DNA of 64,000 nucleotides from Streptomyces sp. NBC_00539. Lineage in GTDB: Bacteria > Actinomycetota > Actinomycetes > Streptomycetales > Streptomycetaceae. The notes beneath the pieces were generated by a model that did not search any database, was not told where the DNA came from, and saw only the letters and a program-made list of their open reading frames with translations. How positions within the stretch are numbered: position 1 is the first letter of the stretch; each line of letters opens with the position of its first letter. A program made the translations under genes and the position numbers. Shown here piece by piece: positions 34,067-46,585 of this stretch. The stretch covers positions 1,674,001 through 1,738,000 of the forward strand of contig NZ_CP107811.1 of the NCBI RefSeq assembly GCF_036346105.1, written 5' to 3'.

Positions 34067-35326
34067 TCAGGACACCGGCCGGGAATCCTCCCAAACCGAC
34101 TCAAATTCCTCCCGGTACGTGGTGAAAAGTCCGTGGTCGGCGTCCTTGGGGACCCCCCGGCCGCCCCCGCGCAGCACCAGCACCGGGGCCTCCATGCCCC
34201 GCGCCCGCCGCAGGTACGACTGGACCACCGCGATGCCCGAGGACTCCCCCTCCACCAGGTACGCGGTGAAGCGGGGAGTCTCGTCGAACACGTGGATCTC
34301 GAACCGCGACGCGTCCCGCAGCCCCGCCCGGACCCGCCGCACGTGCAGGATGTTCATCTCCACCGACCGGCTCAGCTCGCCCTTGCGCAGCCCCAGCTCC
34401 CGCTCGCGCCGCTTGACGGCGCTGCTCGCCGGGTTCAGGAACAGCAGCCGTACCCGGCACCCCGCCTCCGTGAGCCGGACGAGTCTTCGGCCGGAGAAGT
34501 TCTGCACCAGCAGGTTCAGGCCTATGCCGATCGCGTCCAGTCGCCGCGCACCCCCGAACAGGTCCTCGGCCGGCAGCTGGCGCTGGAGCCGTACCCGGTC
34601 GGGGTGGACGGAGATGACGTCGGCGTACCGGTCTCCCACCAGGTCCTCGACGGCGTCGATCGGCAGCCGGTCCGCCCCCGGGCTGCCCGCGCCGCCGCCC
34701 AGCACCTCCAGCAGCCGTGCCGACGCCCGCTCCGCCTGTTCGAGGACGGGCCGGGAGAGCGCCCGGTTGCGGGAGACCACGTTGCGGGTGACCTCCAGCT
34801 CGTCGAGGGCCAGCTCGATCTCCCGGCGGTCGTCGAAGTACGGCTCGAAGCAAGGCCAGTGCTGGACCATCAGCTCCCGCAGCTGGGGCAGGGTCAGGAA
34901 GCTCAGTACGTTGTCGTCGGCCGGGTCCAGGAGGTACCCCTTGCGCCGGCTGACCTCGCGGACGGCGACCGCCCGCTGGACCCACTCCTGCCCGGCGGGC
35001 CCGGCCGCCGCGACGACCCAGTCGTCCTGGCCGTGCACGGGCTCGTAGATCGGCCTGAGCACCGCGCCGACGACGGCCCGCAGCCGCTGCTCGATGAGGT
35101 TCAGCCAGATGTAGGCGCGTCCCGCCCGCTGCGCGCGGGTACGGACCTCGCTCCAGGCGTCCGCACCCCAGTCCAGTTCCGCACCGGTCCGCGCCCCGCC
35201 GGTCTCCGGCGGGGCCAGCGACACCGCCCCGGCCGGCACCCCGGCCTGCGCGCTTCCAGGGGCGTCCGCCGGGCCACCCTCGTGCCCGCTGTCACCAGGG
35301 GGCAGCTCCAGACCTCCCGAGCTCAC
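34067..35326 (-). CDS. SAV2148 family HEPN domain protein
   Basis: 419 residues. The first 50 are Gly/Pro-rich. The middle resembles a HEPN-like helical bundle: LIEQRLRAVVGAVLRPIYEP is characteristic of this Streptomyces family. The C-terminal half (LNLLVQNFSGRRLVRLTEAG, then VRLLFLNPASSAVKRRERE, then FDETPRFTAYLVEGESSG) looks like a phospholipase-D-like effector fold. HEPN domains in other proteins often bind or cut RNA; nothing here proves that. The GTG at 35324-35326 was chosen because it is the nearest start before the conserved part; a longer start at 35509 is possible. The trehalose genes follow on the other strand. Confidence 0.75.
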   Translation of the reverse strand: MSSGGLELPPGDSGHEGGPADAPGSAQAGVPAGAVSLAPPETGGARTGAELDWGADAWSEVRTRAQRAGRAYIWLNLIEQRLRAVVGAVLRPIYEPVHGQDDWVVAAAGPAGQEWVQRAVAVREVSRRKGYLLDPADDNVLSFLTLPQLRELMVQHWPCFEPYFDDRREIELALDELEVTRNVVSRNRALSRPVLEQAERASARLLEVLGGGAGSPGADRLPIDAVEDLVGDRYADVISVHPDRVRLQRQLPAEDLFGGARRLDAIGIGLNLLVQNFSGRRLVRLTEAGCRVRLLFLNPASSAVKRRERELGLRKGELSRSVEMNILHVRRVRAGLRDASRFEIHVFDETPRFTAYLVEGESSGIAVVQSYLRRARGMEAPVLVLRGGGRGVPKDADHGLFTTYREEFESVWEDSRPVS

Positions 35327-35451
35327 CCGTGCACCGCCTTCTGCGTCTGGACGCCCGTCTCCAGTGATCACGGAAGGGTACTCCGCGCGCGCGGCCCGAC
35401 GCAGCCCGATGGTCCGTACACCGACTGCCCGTTGACCCATTATCCGATGCC

Positions 35452-35478
35452 CGGACAGTCCGCTGACCCTGATATCAG
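35452..35478. promoter_or_regulatory. Two palindromes in the HEPN/TreX intergenic region
   Basis: CGGACAGTCCG (35452-35462) and CTGATATCAG (35469-35478) are each perfect palindromes, six bases apart. They lie 134-160 bases upstream of the glgX/treX start in an otherwise featureless 285-base gap (35327-35611). Regulation of the trehalose gene is a guess. Confidence 0.3.
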
Positions 35479-35611
35479 CTCTCCGGGTCACCCGGTAGAA
35501 CCATCCCAAGTCCGCGCGTGACGGCCTCCTTTCGGGGAAGATCTGGCAGAGACGTTGTCCATGCCCGATCAGCCGGGACGTCAGCCGACACCGAGGGAAG
35601 AGTCGTTATCT

Positions 35612-37726
<2,115 letters not shown>

Positions 37727-37829
37727 GGACGGCAGCCGCTGCCGTCCCGTTGCGGCGGCCGGCGGCGCGCCGTCACCCGGATGCGCGGGGCGGTGGCACG
37801 GAATCCGGCTGCGCGGGTACGTACGTCTC

Positions 37830-40076
37830 ATGAGCCAGTCATACGAAAGCGCCCGACCGGCACCTGACGCCCGGACAGTCGTCACGCCGGCCTCCACCTA
37901 CCGTATCCAGCTCTGTCCCGAGTTCCCGTTCGCGGCCGCCGCGGCCGCCGTGCCCTACCTCGCCTCGCTCGGCGTGTCCCATCTGCACCTCTCGCCCTCC
38001 CTGGAGGCGGTGCCCGGCTCGACGCACGGGTACGACGTCACCGACCACTCCCGGGTGCGGGAGGAGCTGGGCGGCGAGACGGGCCTGCGCGCGCTCGCCC
38101 GCACGGCGCGCGAGCACGGCCTCGGCCTCGTGCTCGACATCGTCCCCAACCACATGGCGGTCCCCTCGCCGCTGCGCCTCAACCGGCCGCTGTGGGAGGT
38201 CCTGCGCGAGGGACCGCACTCCCCGTACGCGCGCTGGTTCGACATCGACTGGGAGGCCGGGGGCGGACAGGTGCTGCTGCCGGTCCTCTCGGGACCGCTG
38301 GAGCTGGACTCGCTCGCCGTCGACGGCGAGCTGCTGCGCTACGGGGACCACGAGTTCCCGCTGCGGGAGGGGACCGCCGGGCTGCCGCTGCCGGAGCTGG
38401 TGGCGGCGCAGTGGTACCGGCCGGCGTTCTGGCGCGAGGCCCGCACCCGCCTCAACTACCGCCGCTTCTTCACGATCTCGGACCTCATCGGGGTCCGGGT
38501 GGAGGACCCGGAGGTCTTCGCCGCGACGCACGCCAAGATCCTGGAGCTGGTGCGCGACGGGGTGCTCCAGGGACTGCGGATCGACCACGTGGACGGGCTC
38601 GCGGACCCCGAGGGGTACCTGCGGCGGCTGCGCGCGGAGGCGGGCGGGGGCTGCTGGGTGGTGGTGGAGAAGATCCTGGCGCGCTCCGAACGGCTGCCCT
38701 CCTCCTGGCCGGTGGCCGGCACCACCGGGTACGACGCGCTGCTGCGGGTGGACGGGGTGTTCACCGATCCCGCCGGGGCCGCGGAACTCGCCCGGGACTA
38801 CCGCAAGTCCACCGGCGCCGGCTCCTGGGAGGAGACGGCCGAGGCGTGTGCACGGGAGGTGCTGACCGGCGATCTGGCGGCGGAGCTGACCGCGCTGGAG
38901 GCAAAGGCGGGCAAGGAACTGCGGGATGCGGTCCTGGAGTTGCTGGTGGCGAACCCGGTCTACCGGCCGTACCCGGGCGGTCCGGGACTTCCGCCCGAGG
39001 CCCTGGAGCGGGCCGCCGCGCTGGTCGGCGCCGGCGCGGTGGACGGCGTACGGGACCTCCTGCGGCGCGATCCCGCCTTCGCGGCGCGCTTCGCCCAGAC
39101 TTCGGCGGCCCTGCGCGCCAAGTCCCTGGAGGACCGGGCCTTCTACCGCTGGGCGCCGCTGCTGTCGGCGACGGAGGTGGGAGGGGACCCCGGGGACCCC
39201 GGGGTGCCGGTCGCGGAGTTCCACGCGTACTGCGCCGGCCTGGAGCGGGAGTGGCCCGCCTCGGGGACGGTGCTGTCCACCCACGACACGAAGCGCAGCG
39301 CCGACGTCCGGGCCCGGATCGCGGTGCTTTCCCAGGCCCCGGAGCTGATGGCGGGGGCCGGCGCCGTCCCGGACGCCCAGCTGGCGTGGGTGGCCCGGCA
39401 GAGCGCGCTGGGCCTGGGGCAGATCCCGGACCGGGAGTCCCGGCTCGAGGCGGCGCTGGTCAAGGGGGCCCGTGAGGCGGCGCTGCGCACGTCCTGGACC
39501 GATCCGGACGAGGAGTACGAGGGCGCCGTCGTCGCTCCGCCCGAGGTGGACCTCCCGCCGGAGCTGGCGGAGGCGGCGCGGGCCAGCGTACTCGGCATGA
39601 CCCTGCTGCACCTGGCCATGCCGGGGGTGCCGGAGGTCTACCAGGGCGCGGAGAGCGAGTACCGGGCGCTGGTCGACCCCGACAACCGCCGGCCGGTCGT
39701 CTTCCCCCGCGAGGAGCTGGCCCGGCTCGACGGGGGTGGTGTCCCGCACGGCCTGGCGGGGGAGAAACTGGCCCTGTCGGCGGCCCTGCTGCGGCTGCGG
39801 CGCACCCGGCCCGAGCTGTTCACCGGGTACCGGCCGCTGGCGGCCCGGGGTCCGGCCGCCGGCCACTGCGTGGCCTTCGCCCGCGCCGGCCTGATCGCGG
39901 TCGCCACCCGGCTCTCGCACCGGCTCGCCGGCGAGGGCGGCTGGCGCGACACGGCCCTCCCGCTGCCGCCGGGCCGCTGGACGTCCCTGCTGCACGAGGG
40001 CGCGTACGAGGGCGAGGCGCTGCTGTCGCACCTGCTGTCCGACACCCCGGCCGTGGCCCTGGTCCGGGCGGAATAG
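37830..40076 (+). CDS. treY: Malto-oligosyltrehalose synthase
   Basis: 748 residues, the usual length of TreY. It is a GH13 enzyme with STYRIQLCPEFPF, region I DIVPNHM, region II GLRIDHVDGL (nucleophile Asp), region III VVEKIL (acid Glu) and region IV LSTHDTKRS. It turns the reducing-end alpha-1,4 bond of linear malto-oligosaccharides into an alpha,alpha-1,1 trehalose bond. TreX is encoded 103 bases upstream and TreZ 3 kb downstream. The ATG at 37830 gives the full family N-terminus. The sequence ends RAE just before a 94-base gap to the next gene. Confidence 0.95.
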   Translation: MSQSYESARPAPDARTVVTPASTYRIQLCPEFPFAAAAAAVPYLASLGVSHLHLSPSLEAVPGSTHGYDVTDHSRVREELGGETGLRALARTAREHGLGLVLDIVPNHMAVPSPLRLNRPLWEVLREGPHSPYARWFDIDWEAGGGQVLLPVLSGPLELDSLAVDGELLRYGDHEFPLREGTAGLPLPELVAAQWYRPAFWREARTRLNYRRFFTISDLIGVRVEDPEVFAATHAKILELVRDGVLQGLRIDHVDGLADPEGYLRRLRAEAGGGCWVVVEKILARSERLPSSWPVAGTTGYDALLRVDGVFTDPAGAAELARDYRKSTGAGSWEETAEACAREVLTGDLAAELTALEAKAGKELRDAVLELLVANPVYRPYPGGPGLPPEALERAAALVGAGAVDGVRDLLRRDPAFAARFAQTSAALRAKSLEDRAFYRWAPLLSATEVGGDPGDPGVPVAEFHAYCAGLEREWPASGTVLSTHDTKRSADVRARIAVLSQAPELMAGAGAVPDAQLAWVARQSALGLGQIPDRESRLEAALVKGAREAALRTSWTDPDEEYEGAVVAPPEVDLPPELAEAARASVLGMTLLHLAMPGVPEVYQGAESEYRALVDPDNRRPVVFPREELARLDGGGVPHGLAGEKLALSAALLRLRRTRPELFTGYRPLAARGPAAGHCVAFARAGLIAVATRLSHRLAGEGGWRDTALPLPPGRWTSLLHEGAYEGEALLSHLLSDTPAVALVRAE

Positions 40077-40170
40077 GCCCTTCCCCGGATGCGGGTCCCG
40101 GCCGCCGTCGCTCGTCGAGGACCGCGCCCGGGGCACGCGTCCGGCCCGCCGCCGGGGTTACCCTCCGGAC

Positions 40171-40536
40171 ATGGAACGCGCAGAGGTTCTGAAGCGAGTC
40201 ATCGGCATCCTCACCGAGGCCCAGGAGATCCGCAGGGCGGCCGAAGCCGGGGAGGACGACGAGGTCCCGGCGTCGGAGGCGGGGGTCGTCACCCAGCTGC
40301 TGAACGAGATGCTGCCCTCGATCAGCGTCCCGGCCGAGTCCTCCCCGCAGCAGGTCGCCCGGCTGGTCGCCGAGGCGCTCGGTCCGGCCCTGCACACGAT
40401 GGTCGCCGGTTTCAGCCTGGCCTTCACCAGCCTGGCCATGGCCCACGACAGCGGCCGTACCGACATCTCCTCGATCCAGGTCCTCCAGCGGCTCGCCCTC
40501 GAAGTGGAGTCGGGGGAGTTCGACGACGGCTCCTGA
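40171..40536 (+). CDS. Small helical protein of unknown function
   Basis: 121 residues, mainly helical and acidic, with VLKRVIGILTEAQEIRRAAE and an amphipathic LVAEALGPALHTMVAGFSLA. There is no membrane segment and no signal peptide. Its position after treY might suggest a regulator or partner of trehalose synthesis, but nothing in the sequence shows this. The ATG at 40171 is 95 bases after treY. I do not recognise a family; conservation in other Streptomyces is expected from its tidy codon use. Confidence 0.6.
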   Translation: MERAEVLKRVIGILTEAQEIRRAAEAGEDDEVPASEAGVVTQLLNEMLPSISVPAESSPQQVARLVAEALGPALHTMVAGFSLAFTSLAMAHDSGRTDISSIQVLQRLALEVESGEFDDGS

Positions 40537-40739
40537 GGCCCTGGGCGCGGAGGTGAGGGCCGGGAGCACAGGCCGCGCCCGGCCCGCACGCGGGGGGCCG
40601 GTGCGACGCCCTCCGGATCACCGCCGGCAAGGCGTTGGCCAGGGCTTTCTCCCGAACATTGGACACAAGTGCGGGGCGCACGGAGCAGTACGGGGCGTGC
40701 GCGGCGGGCATGGCGTGAGGTGTGACCCTCCTTCGAGAC

Positions 40740-41984
40740 ATGCACTACCCCACCCCGCACCAACTCGCCCTGGCCGCCCGCGCCCTGGCGGACGAACACC
40801 CCGCCCGGGCCCGGGTGCGGCGGGTCGGCCGCTCCCGGGGCGGGGAACCGCTCTGGGTACTGTCCCTCGACGCCGCGCGGCCGGCCGAGAACGTACTCGT
40901 CGTGGCCGGGGCGCACGCCAACGAGCCCGTCGGCGGGGCCACCGCGCTCGCCCTGGCCCGCCGCGTCATCGCCGAGCCGGCCGCCGCGAACGGCTGCGGC
41001 TGGCACTTCCTGCTGTGCGCCGACCCGGACGGCGCGGCCCTGCACCGCACGCCCCGCCCGTACTCGCTCCTGGACTACCACCGGGCCTTCTTCCGGCCCC
41101 CCGGGCCCGAACAGCCGGAGTGGGCGCCGTCCTTACTGCCCGCGGACCGGCTGCCGCCCGAGACGGTGGCCCTGACCGCGCTGATCGACGAACTGCGACC
41201 CGTCCTCCAGGTCTCCCTGCACGGCACCGACCTCGGCGGTTCCTGGGTGCAGCTGACCCGCGACATCCCCGGCCTCGCGGAGCCGTTCGCCAAGTCGGCC
41301 GCCGAGCTGCGCATCCCGGTCGAGACGGGGGCCTCGGACGCCACCGGCTGGCCCTCCCCCGGGCCGGGGATCTTCGTCATGCCGGAGCCGGGGACCGGCC
41401 CCGACGGGGCCTTCCACCCCGAGGACACCCGGCTCAGCACCTGGTACCACGCCCACCGCTACGCCGGCACCACCGCGATCGTCGAAGTCCCCATGTGGGC
41501 CTCCGACACGGTGGACGACCCGGCCCCGCACCCCGACCCCCGGGGCGCGCTGCGGATGCTCGCCGGCCGGCTCACCGCCGACGCCGCGCGGGTGGCCGCC
41601 GTGCGGGAGCGGATACCCGACGCGGCGCTGCCGGGCGCTCTCGCCCCGCTGCTGCGCGCGGTCGACTGGACGCTGGCGCTGATCCCGCCGATCGCCGCGG
41701 AGTGGACCGGCCCGGGCGCCCCCGCCGAGGCCACGGCGGCCCACATCGGCAGCATCGACGCCTTCGGGCGGCGGCTGTCGCTGCGCGCCGCCGCTATGCT
41801 GCTGCGGGTGCTGCGGGCGCAAGGGGATCCGGCCGCGGCCGGGCTGGACCGGCTGGTCACCGGCTGGTGCGAGGAGTTCGCGGCGCGGTTCCAGGCCCGC
41901 TGGGTGCCGGTGGCCACCCAGGTCGAGCACCAGTCCCGGACGGTTCTCGCGGCGTGCGAACGGCTGACGGCGGTCATCCGTTAG
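40740..41984 (+). CDS. M14 zinc carboxypeptidase with an in-frame TTA codon
   Basis: 414 residues of the M14 fold. The zinc ligands appear as GAHANEPVGG (HxxE) and a later SLHGTDLGG (H). A conserved region IVEVPMWASDTVD holds a candidate catalytic Glu. There is no signal peptide, so it is probably cytoplasmic. The codon at 41133-41135 is TTA, decoded only by the bldA tRNA in Streptomyces, which suggests developmental translation control. The ATG at 40740 lacks a clear ribosome site; a GTG at 40722 adds six residues. The 3' end overlaps the convergent acetyltransferase gene by 11 bases. Substrate unknown. Confidence 0.8.
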   Translation: MHYPTPHQLALAARALADEHPARARVRRVGRSRGGEPLWVLSLDAARPAENVLVVAGAHANEPVGGATALALARRVIAEPAAANGCGWHFLLCADPDGAALHRTPRPYSLLDYHRAFFRPPGPEQPEWAPSLLPADRLPPETVALTALIDELRPVLQVSLHGTDLGGSWVQLTRDIPGLAEPFAKSAAELRIPVETGASDATGWPSPGPGIFVMPEPGTGPDGAFHPEDTRLSTWYHAHRYAGTTAIVEVPMWASDTVDDPAPHPDPRGALRMLAGRLTADAARVAAVRERIPDAALPGALAPLLRAVDWTLALIPPIAAEWTGPGAPAEATAAHIGSIDAFGRRLSLRAAAMLLRVLRAQGDPAAAGLDRLVTGWCEEFAARFQARWVPVATQVEHQSRTVLAACERLTAVIR

Positions 41985-42453
41985 CGGGCGGCCGCACGGC
42001 GAGGGAATAGCGCTGCTTGGGCCTGCCGGCGGCTCCGAGCCGGTCGTAGAAACGGATCGCGCCCTCGTTCCAGTCGGGCGTCTGCCATTCGACGTGCCCG
42101 AAGCCCCGCTCCCGCGCGAGGTCCGTCACGGCGTCCATCAGCGCGGCGCCGAGCCCGTGCCCGCGCGCTCCCTCGGCGAGGTAGAGGCAGTCCATGTGCA
42201 GGTAGTGGCGCCCGTCCCAGAACGAGAACTCCTCGGAGCAGGCCGCGTACCCGACGACCTCGCCCCGCGGGGTCTCGGCGAGCAGCACCCACACCCGCGC
42301 CCCGTCCTCGAACAGCGCCGCCCCGAGCCGCGCCGCGAGCCCCGGCGCCCGCGGGTGCGACTTCTCGTAGGCGACGTGCTCCTGCACCAGTTCGACGATG
42401 CGCGCCAGATCCTCGGCCCGCGCCGCCCGCACCACACTCTCGTATTCGCTCAC
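41974..42453 (-). CDS. GNAT family N-acetyltransferase
   Basis: 159 residues. VRAARAEDLARIVELVQEHV opens the fold, and the acetyl-CoA loop is GARGHGLGAALMDAVTDLAR. The C-terminus has FGHVEWQTPDWNEGAIRFYD, common in diamine-type GNATs. Similar proteins acetylate polyamines, but the substrate here is not shown by the sequence. The ATG at 42451-42453 is well placed. Its stop codon overlaps the end of the carboxypeptidase gene on the other strand, so the two transcripts must run into each other. Confidence 0.85.
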   Translation of the reverse strand: MSEYESVVRAARAEDLARIVELVQEHVAYEKSHPRAPGLAARLGAALFEDGARVWVLLAETPRGEVVGYAACSEEFSFWDGRHYLHMDCLYLAEGARGHGLGAALMDAVTDLARERGFGHVEWQTPDWNEGAIRFYDRLGAAGRPKQRYSLAVRPPANG

Positions 42454-42496
42454 GCCCCCATCCTGCGCCCCGGCCGAGCGGCGGACGCAGGCGGCC

Positions 42497-43060
42497 TCAG
42501 CCCGCCGAGAGGCGGAACGTCATGCGGCCGAAGCCGATCTGGTCGCCGTCGCGGACCACCGCGGAGCCGGTCACGCGCTGGCCGTTGACGGTGGTGCCGT
42601 TGGTCGAGCCGAGGTCGGTGAGCACCCACACGCCGCCGCGCAGGGTGAGTTCGGCGTGCGCCCGGGAGACGGTCTCGTGGCTGAGCCGCAAGCCGTTGCC
42701 CGGGTCGCGGCCGATCCGCAGGGGCGCCGCGCTCGGGTGCGGCATCAGCAGCACGGGCAGTTTCTCCACGCGCCAGGCGCGGCGGACGCCGGCGCTGACG
42801 GCCGAGACGCGGCCCACCCACCCGAACAGCCGTTGCGTCCACGGGCTTTCGCCGCTCTCCCGCGTGCGGAGGTCGGCGGTCAGGGCGGCGAGCTCCTCGG
42901 AGCGGCGGGCGACCAGCGCGAGTTCCATGCGCCGCAGGAACGTGTCGTGGGACAGCCGACCCAGGGCAGCCCCCTCCCGGAGCTCCCCCAGCACTCGGTC
43001 GCGCTGCGCGTCGGAGACCCGCGGCGCGGGATAGGCGGGGAACTCGAAACTGGACGTCAC
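42497..43060 (-). CDS. FHA domain protein with N-terminal DUF1707
   Basis: 187 residues. The N-terminal part (VSDAQRDRVLGELREGAALG, then RLSHDTFLRRMELALVARRS) is DUF1707, frequent in actinomycetes. The C-terminal 90 residues form an FHA domain: LRIGRDPGNGLRLSHETVSR, then DLGSTNGTTVNG, with the phosphothreonine-binding Arg, Ser, His and Asn. FHA domains dock to Ser/Thr kinase substrates. No membrane helix is seen. The start GTG at 43058-43060 was chosen because DUF1707 begins 15 codons later. It is divergent from treZ; a kinase partner is not in the window. Confidence 0.85.
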   Translation of the reverse strand: MTSSFEFPAYPAPRVSDAQRDRVLGELREGAALGRLSHDTFLRRMELALVARRSEELAALTADLRTRESGESPWTQRLFGWVGRVSAVSAGVRRAWRVEKLPVLLMPHPSAAPLRIGRDPGNGLRLSHETVSRAHAELTLRGGVWVLTDLGSTNGTTVNGQRVTGSAVVRDGDQIGFGRMTFRLSAG

Positions 43061-43176
43061 AGGGTGATTGTCGGCCCGTCGTGGGCAAAGTGTCCAGAAC
43101 TCCCCCGCCCCGGCCGGGATGATGGGCCCGACGAGGGCGACAGGGCCAGGTACCGCCGGAGACGAGGGGACCGTCC

Positions 43177-44928
<1,752 letters not shown>

Positions 44929-44934
44929 GCCGCG

Positions 44935-45780
44935 CTAATACGGCCCGCCCGTGAGCCGCGCCGCGACGGCGAGGGCCGCTCCGGTGGGGGCGCCCGGCGC
45001 CAGGAGTTCCGTACGGTGCACCAGGCGCGGTGACTCCAGCGCTACGGCGACCCCCGCGCGGGCGGCCCGCGCCACCGGCAGCGGCAGCAGGGCCAGGCCG
45101 TGCCCGGCGGCGGCGAGGGCGCACAGGGCGTGCAGGTCGGTGCCGTCGTAGCGCAGGGCCGGGGCGGTGCGGACGGCGGGCGCGAGCCCGATCCCGGGGG
45201 CGTCGAGCCAGCGGGCGTCGGCCAGGTCGTCCAGCCGGACGGCGGCCCGCCGGGCGAACGGATGCCCGGCCGGGAACAGCACGGCGAGCTCCTCCTCCCC
45301 GATGCCGGTCACCCGCAGCGGGGCCACGTCGGGCAGCCGCAGCGGATCGCTGGGCGCGGCCAGGCCGTCGACGAGCCCGAGGTCGCAGCCCCCGGCGGCG
45401 ACCACGGCCGGCACCTGCGCCGGGGGCAGCACCCGCAGGCTCACCCCGGTGGCGGGCAGGGCGGCCAGCAGCCGCGGCCCGACGGCGAGCGGGGACACGG
45501 CGAGGGTGACCCGCCCGGGCGGCGCGGCGGCCAGCCGCAGCACGTCGGCGCGGGCGGCGTCGAGGCGCAGCAGGAGCGGTCCGGCGTGTTCGAGCAGCCG
45601 CTCCCCGGCGGGCGTCGGCGCCACGGGCCGCCGGGTGAGCAGCCCGGTCCGCAGGTCCGACTCCAGGGCGGCGATGTGCTGGGAGACGGCGGACTGGGTG
45701 TAGCCCAGCTCCCGTGCGGCGGCGGAGAAGGAGGCCAGCCGGATGACGGTGACGAAGGTGCGGAGCAGGTGCGGGTCCAT
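44935..45780 (-). CDS. LysR family transcriptional regulator
   Basis: 281 residues. The N-terminal helix-turn-helix is LRTFVTVIRLASFSAAAREL then GYTQSAVSQHIAALE, typical of LysR proteins. The rest is a short periplasmic-binding-like effector domain (LRVLPPAQVPAVVAAGG). The ATG at 45778-45780 gives the proper LysR start. It is convergent with treZ and divergent from a membrane-protein gene, which is the usual LysR target arrangement. Two 19-bp direct repeats lie in the divergent gap at 45790-45849. Ligand and target are unknown. Confidence 0.88.
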   Translation of the reverse strand: MDPHLLRTFVTVIRLASFSAAARELGYTQSAVSQHIAALESDLRTGLLTRRPVAPTPAGERLLEHAGPLLLRLDAARADVLRLAAAPPGRVTLAVSPLAVGPRLLAALPATGVSLRVLPPAQVPAVVAAGGCDLGLVDGLAAPSDPLRLPDVAPLRVTGIGEEELAVLFPAGHPFARRAAVRLDDLADARWLDAPGIGLAPAVRTAPALRYDGTDLHALCALAAAGHGLALLPLPVARAARAGVAVALESPRLVHRTELLAPGAPTGAALAVAARLTGGPY

Positions 45781-45789
45781 GCGCCCCAG

Positions 45790-45849
45790 CCTGCCACCGG
45801 CTGACGCGCTCCCAGCCCCGGCCGCCCGGGCCTGCCACCGGCTGACGCG
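45790..45849. repeat. 19-bp direct repeat pair in the LysR divergent region
   Basis: CCTGCCACCGGCTGACGCG occurs exactly at 45790-45808 and 45831-45849, 41 bases apart. It begins 10 bases from the LysR start. This could be a regulatory pair or a local duplication. Confidence 0.55.
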
Positions 45850-45955
45850 GGCCCTCCCCCGGAGCCGGCCCCACGCGACCCTCCGCGGGCACCCCGTCAC
45901 CCGCGCTCGGCGCGCCCGGGCGGGACCCGACCCCGACGTCCCTATCGTGGGGCGG

Positions 45956-46471
45956 GTGAGCATCCCCAGTGGCCCCGCGGGCCGCAGCAGGCCGCTGCGC
46001 GCGTCCCGGACCGACTCCGCCGGCGCGGTGTACGGCTCCCTCCTCGCCACCTCCGTGGTGGCCACCGCCGGGGCCACCGGCAGCTTTCCGAGGCTTCAGC
46101 TCGTAGTCCTTCTGATCATCACGGGGCTGGTGTTCTGGGCCACTCACGTGTATGCCCAGCTGGCGGGGGAACGGGTGGTCGGCGACCCCTGGAGCCGGCA
46201 CGAGATCCGCCGGGTCTCCCGGCACGAGTGGCCGATCGTCGAGGCCGCGGTCCTGCCCGCGGCCGCCGTCGCCCTCAGCGGCCTCCTCGGGCTGGACTAC
46301 GCGGGGACGGCGTGGCTGGCCATGGGCGTGGCGGTGGCGCAGCAGGTCGTCTGGGCCTGCCTCGGCGCCGCCCGCGCCGGCGCCACGCGTCGCCAGTTGG
46401 CGGCCGAGGGCGTCGTCAACCTCGTCCTGGGACTGATCATCGTGGCCACCAAGGCCGCGCTGAAGCACTGA
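45956..46471 (+). CDS. Integral membrane protein of unknown function
   Basis: 171 residues with about four hydrophobic segments: GAVYGSLLATSVVATAGATG, LVVLLIITGLVFWATHVYAQ, AAVLPAAAVALSGLLGL and LAMGVAVAQQVVWACLGAA. Between them lies ERVVGDPWSRHEIRRVSRHE, probably cytoplasmic. A final segment is VVNLVLGLIIVATKAALKH. I know no function. The GTG at 45956 is the start nearest the conserved region. It is divergent from the LysR regulator, which may control it. Confidence 0.65.
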   Translation: MSIPSGPAGRSRPLRASRTDSAGAVYGSLLATSVVATAGATGSFPRLQLVVLLIITGLVFWATHVYAQLAGERVVGDPWSRHEIRRVSRHEWPIVEAAVLPAAAVALSGLLGLDYAGTAWLAMGVAVAQQVVWACLGAARAGATRRQLAAEGVVNLVLGLIIVATKAALKH

Positions 46472-46585
46472 GGTGGGGCGAAGCGCCGAAGCCGGGCCGC
46501 CGACGGGGTGCGATCAGTTCTGCTTATGGATCGTGCATGAACAATCGTTGGCGCTGAACAGGGTTCCCGCCCCAGGATGGGACGC

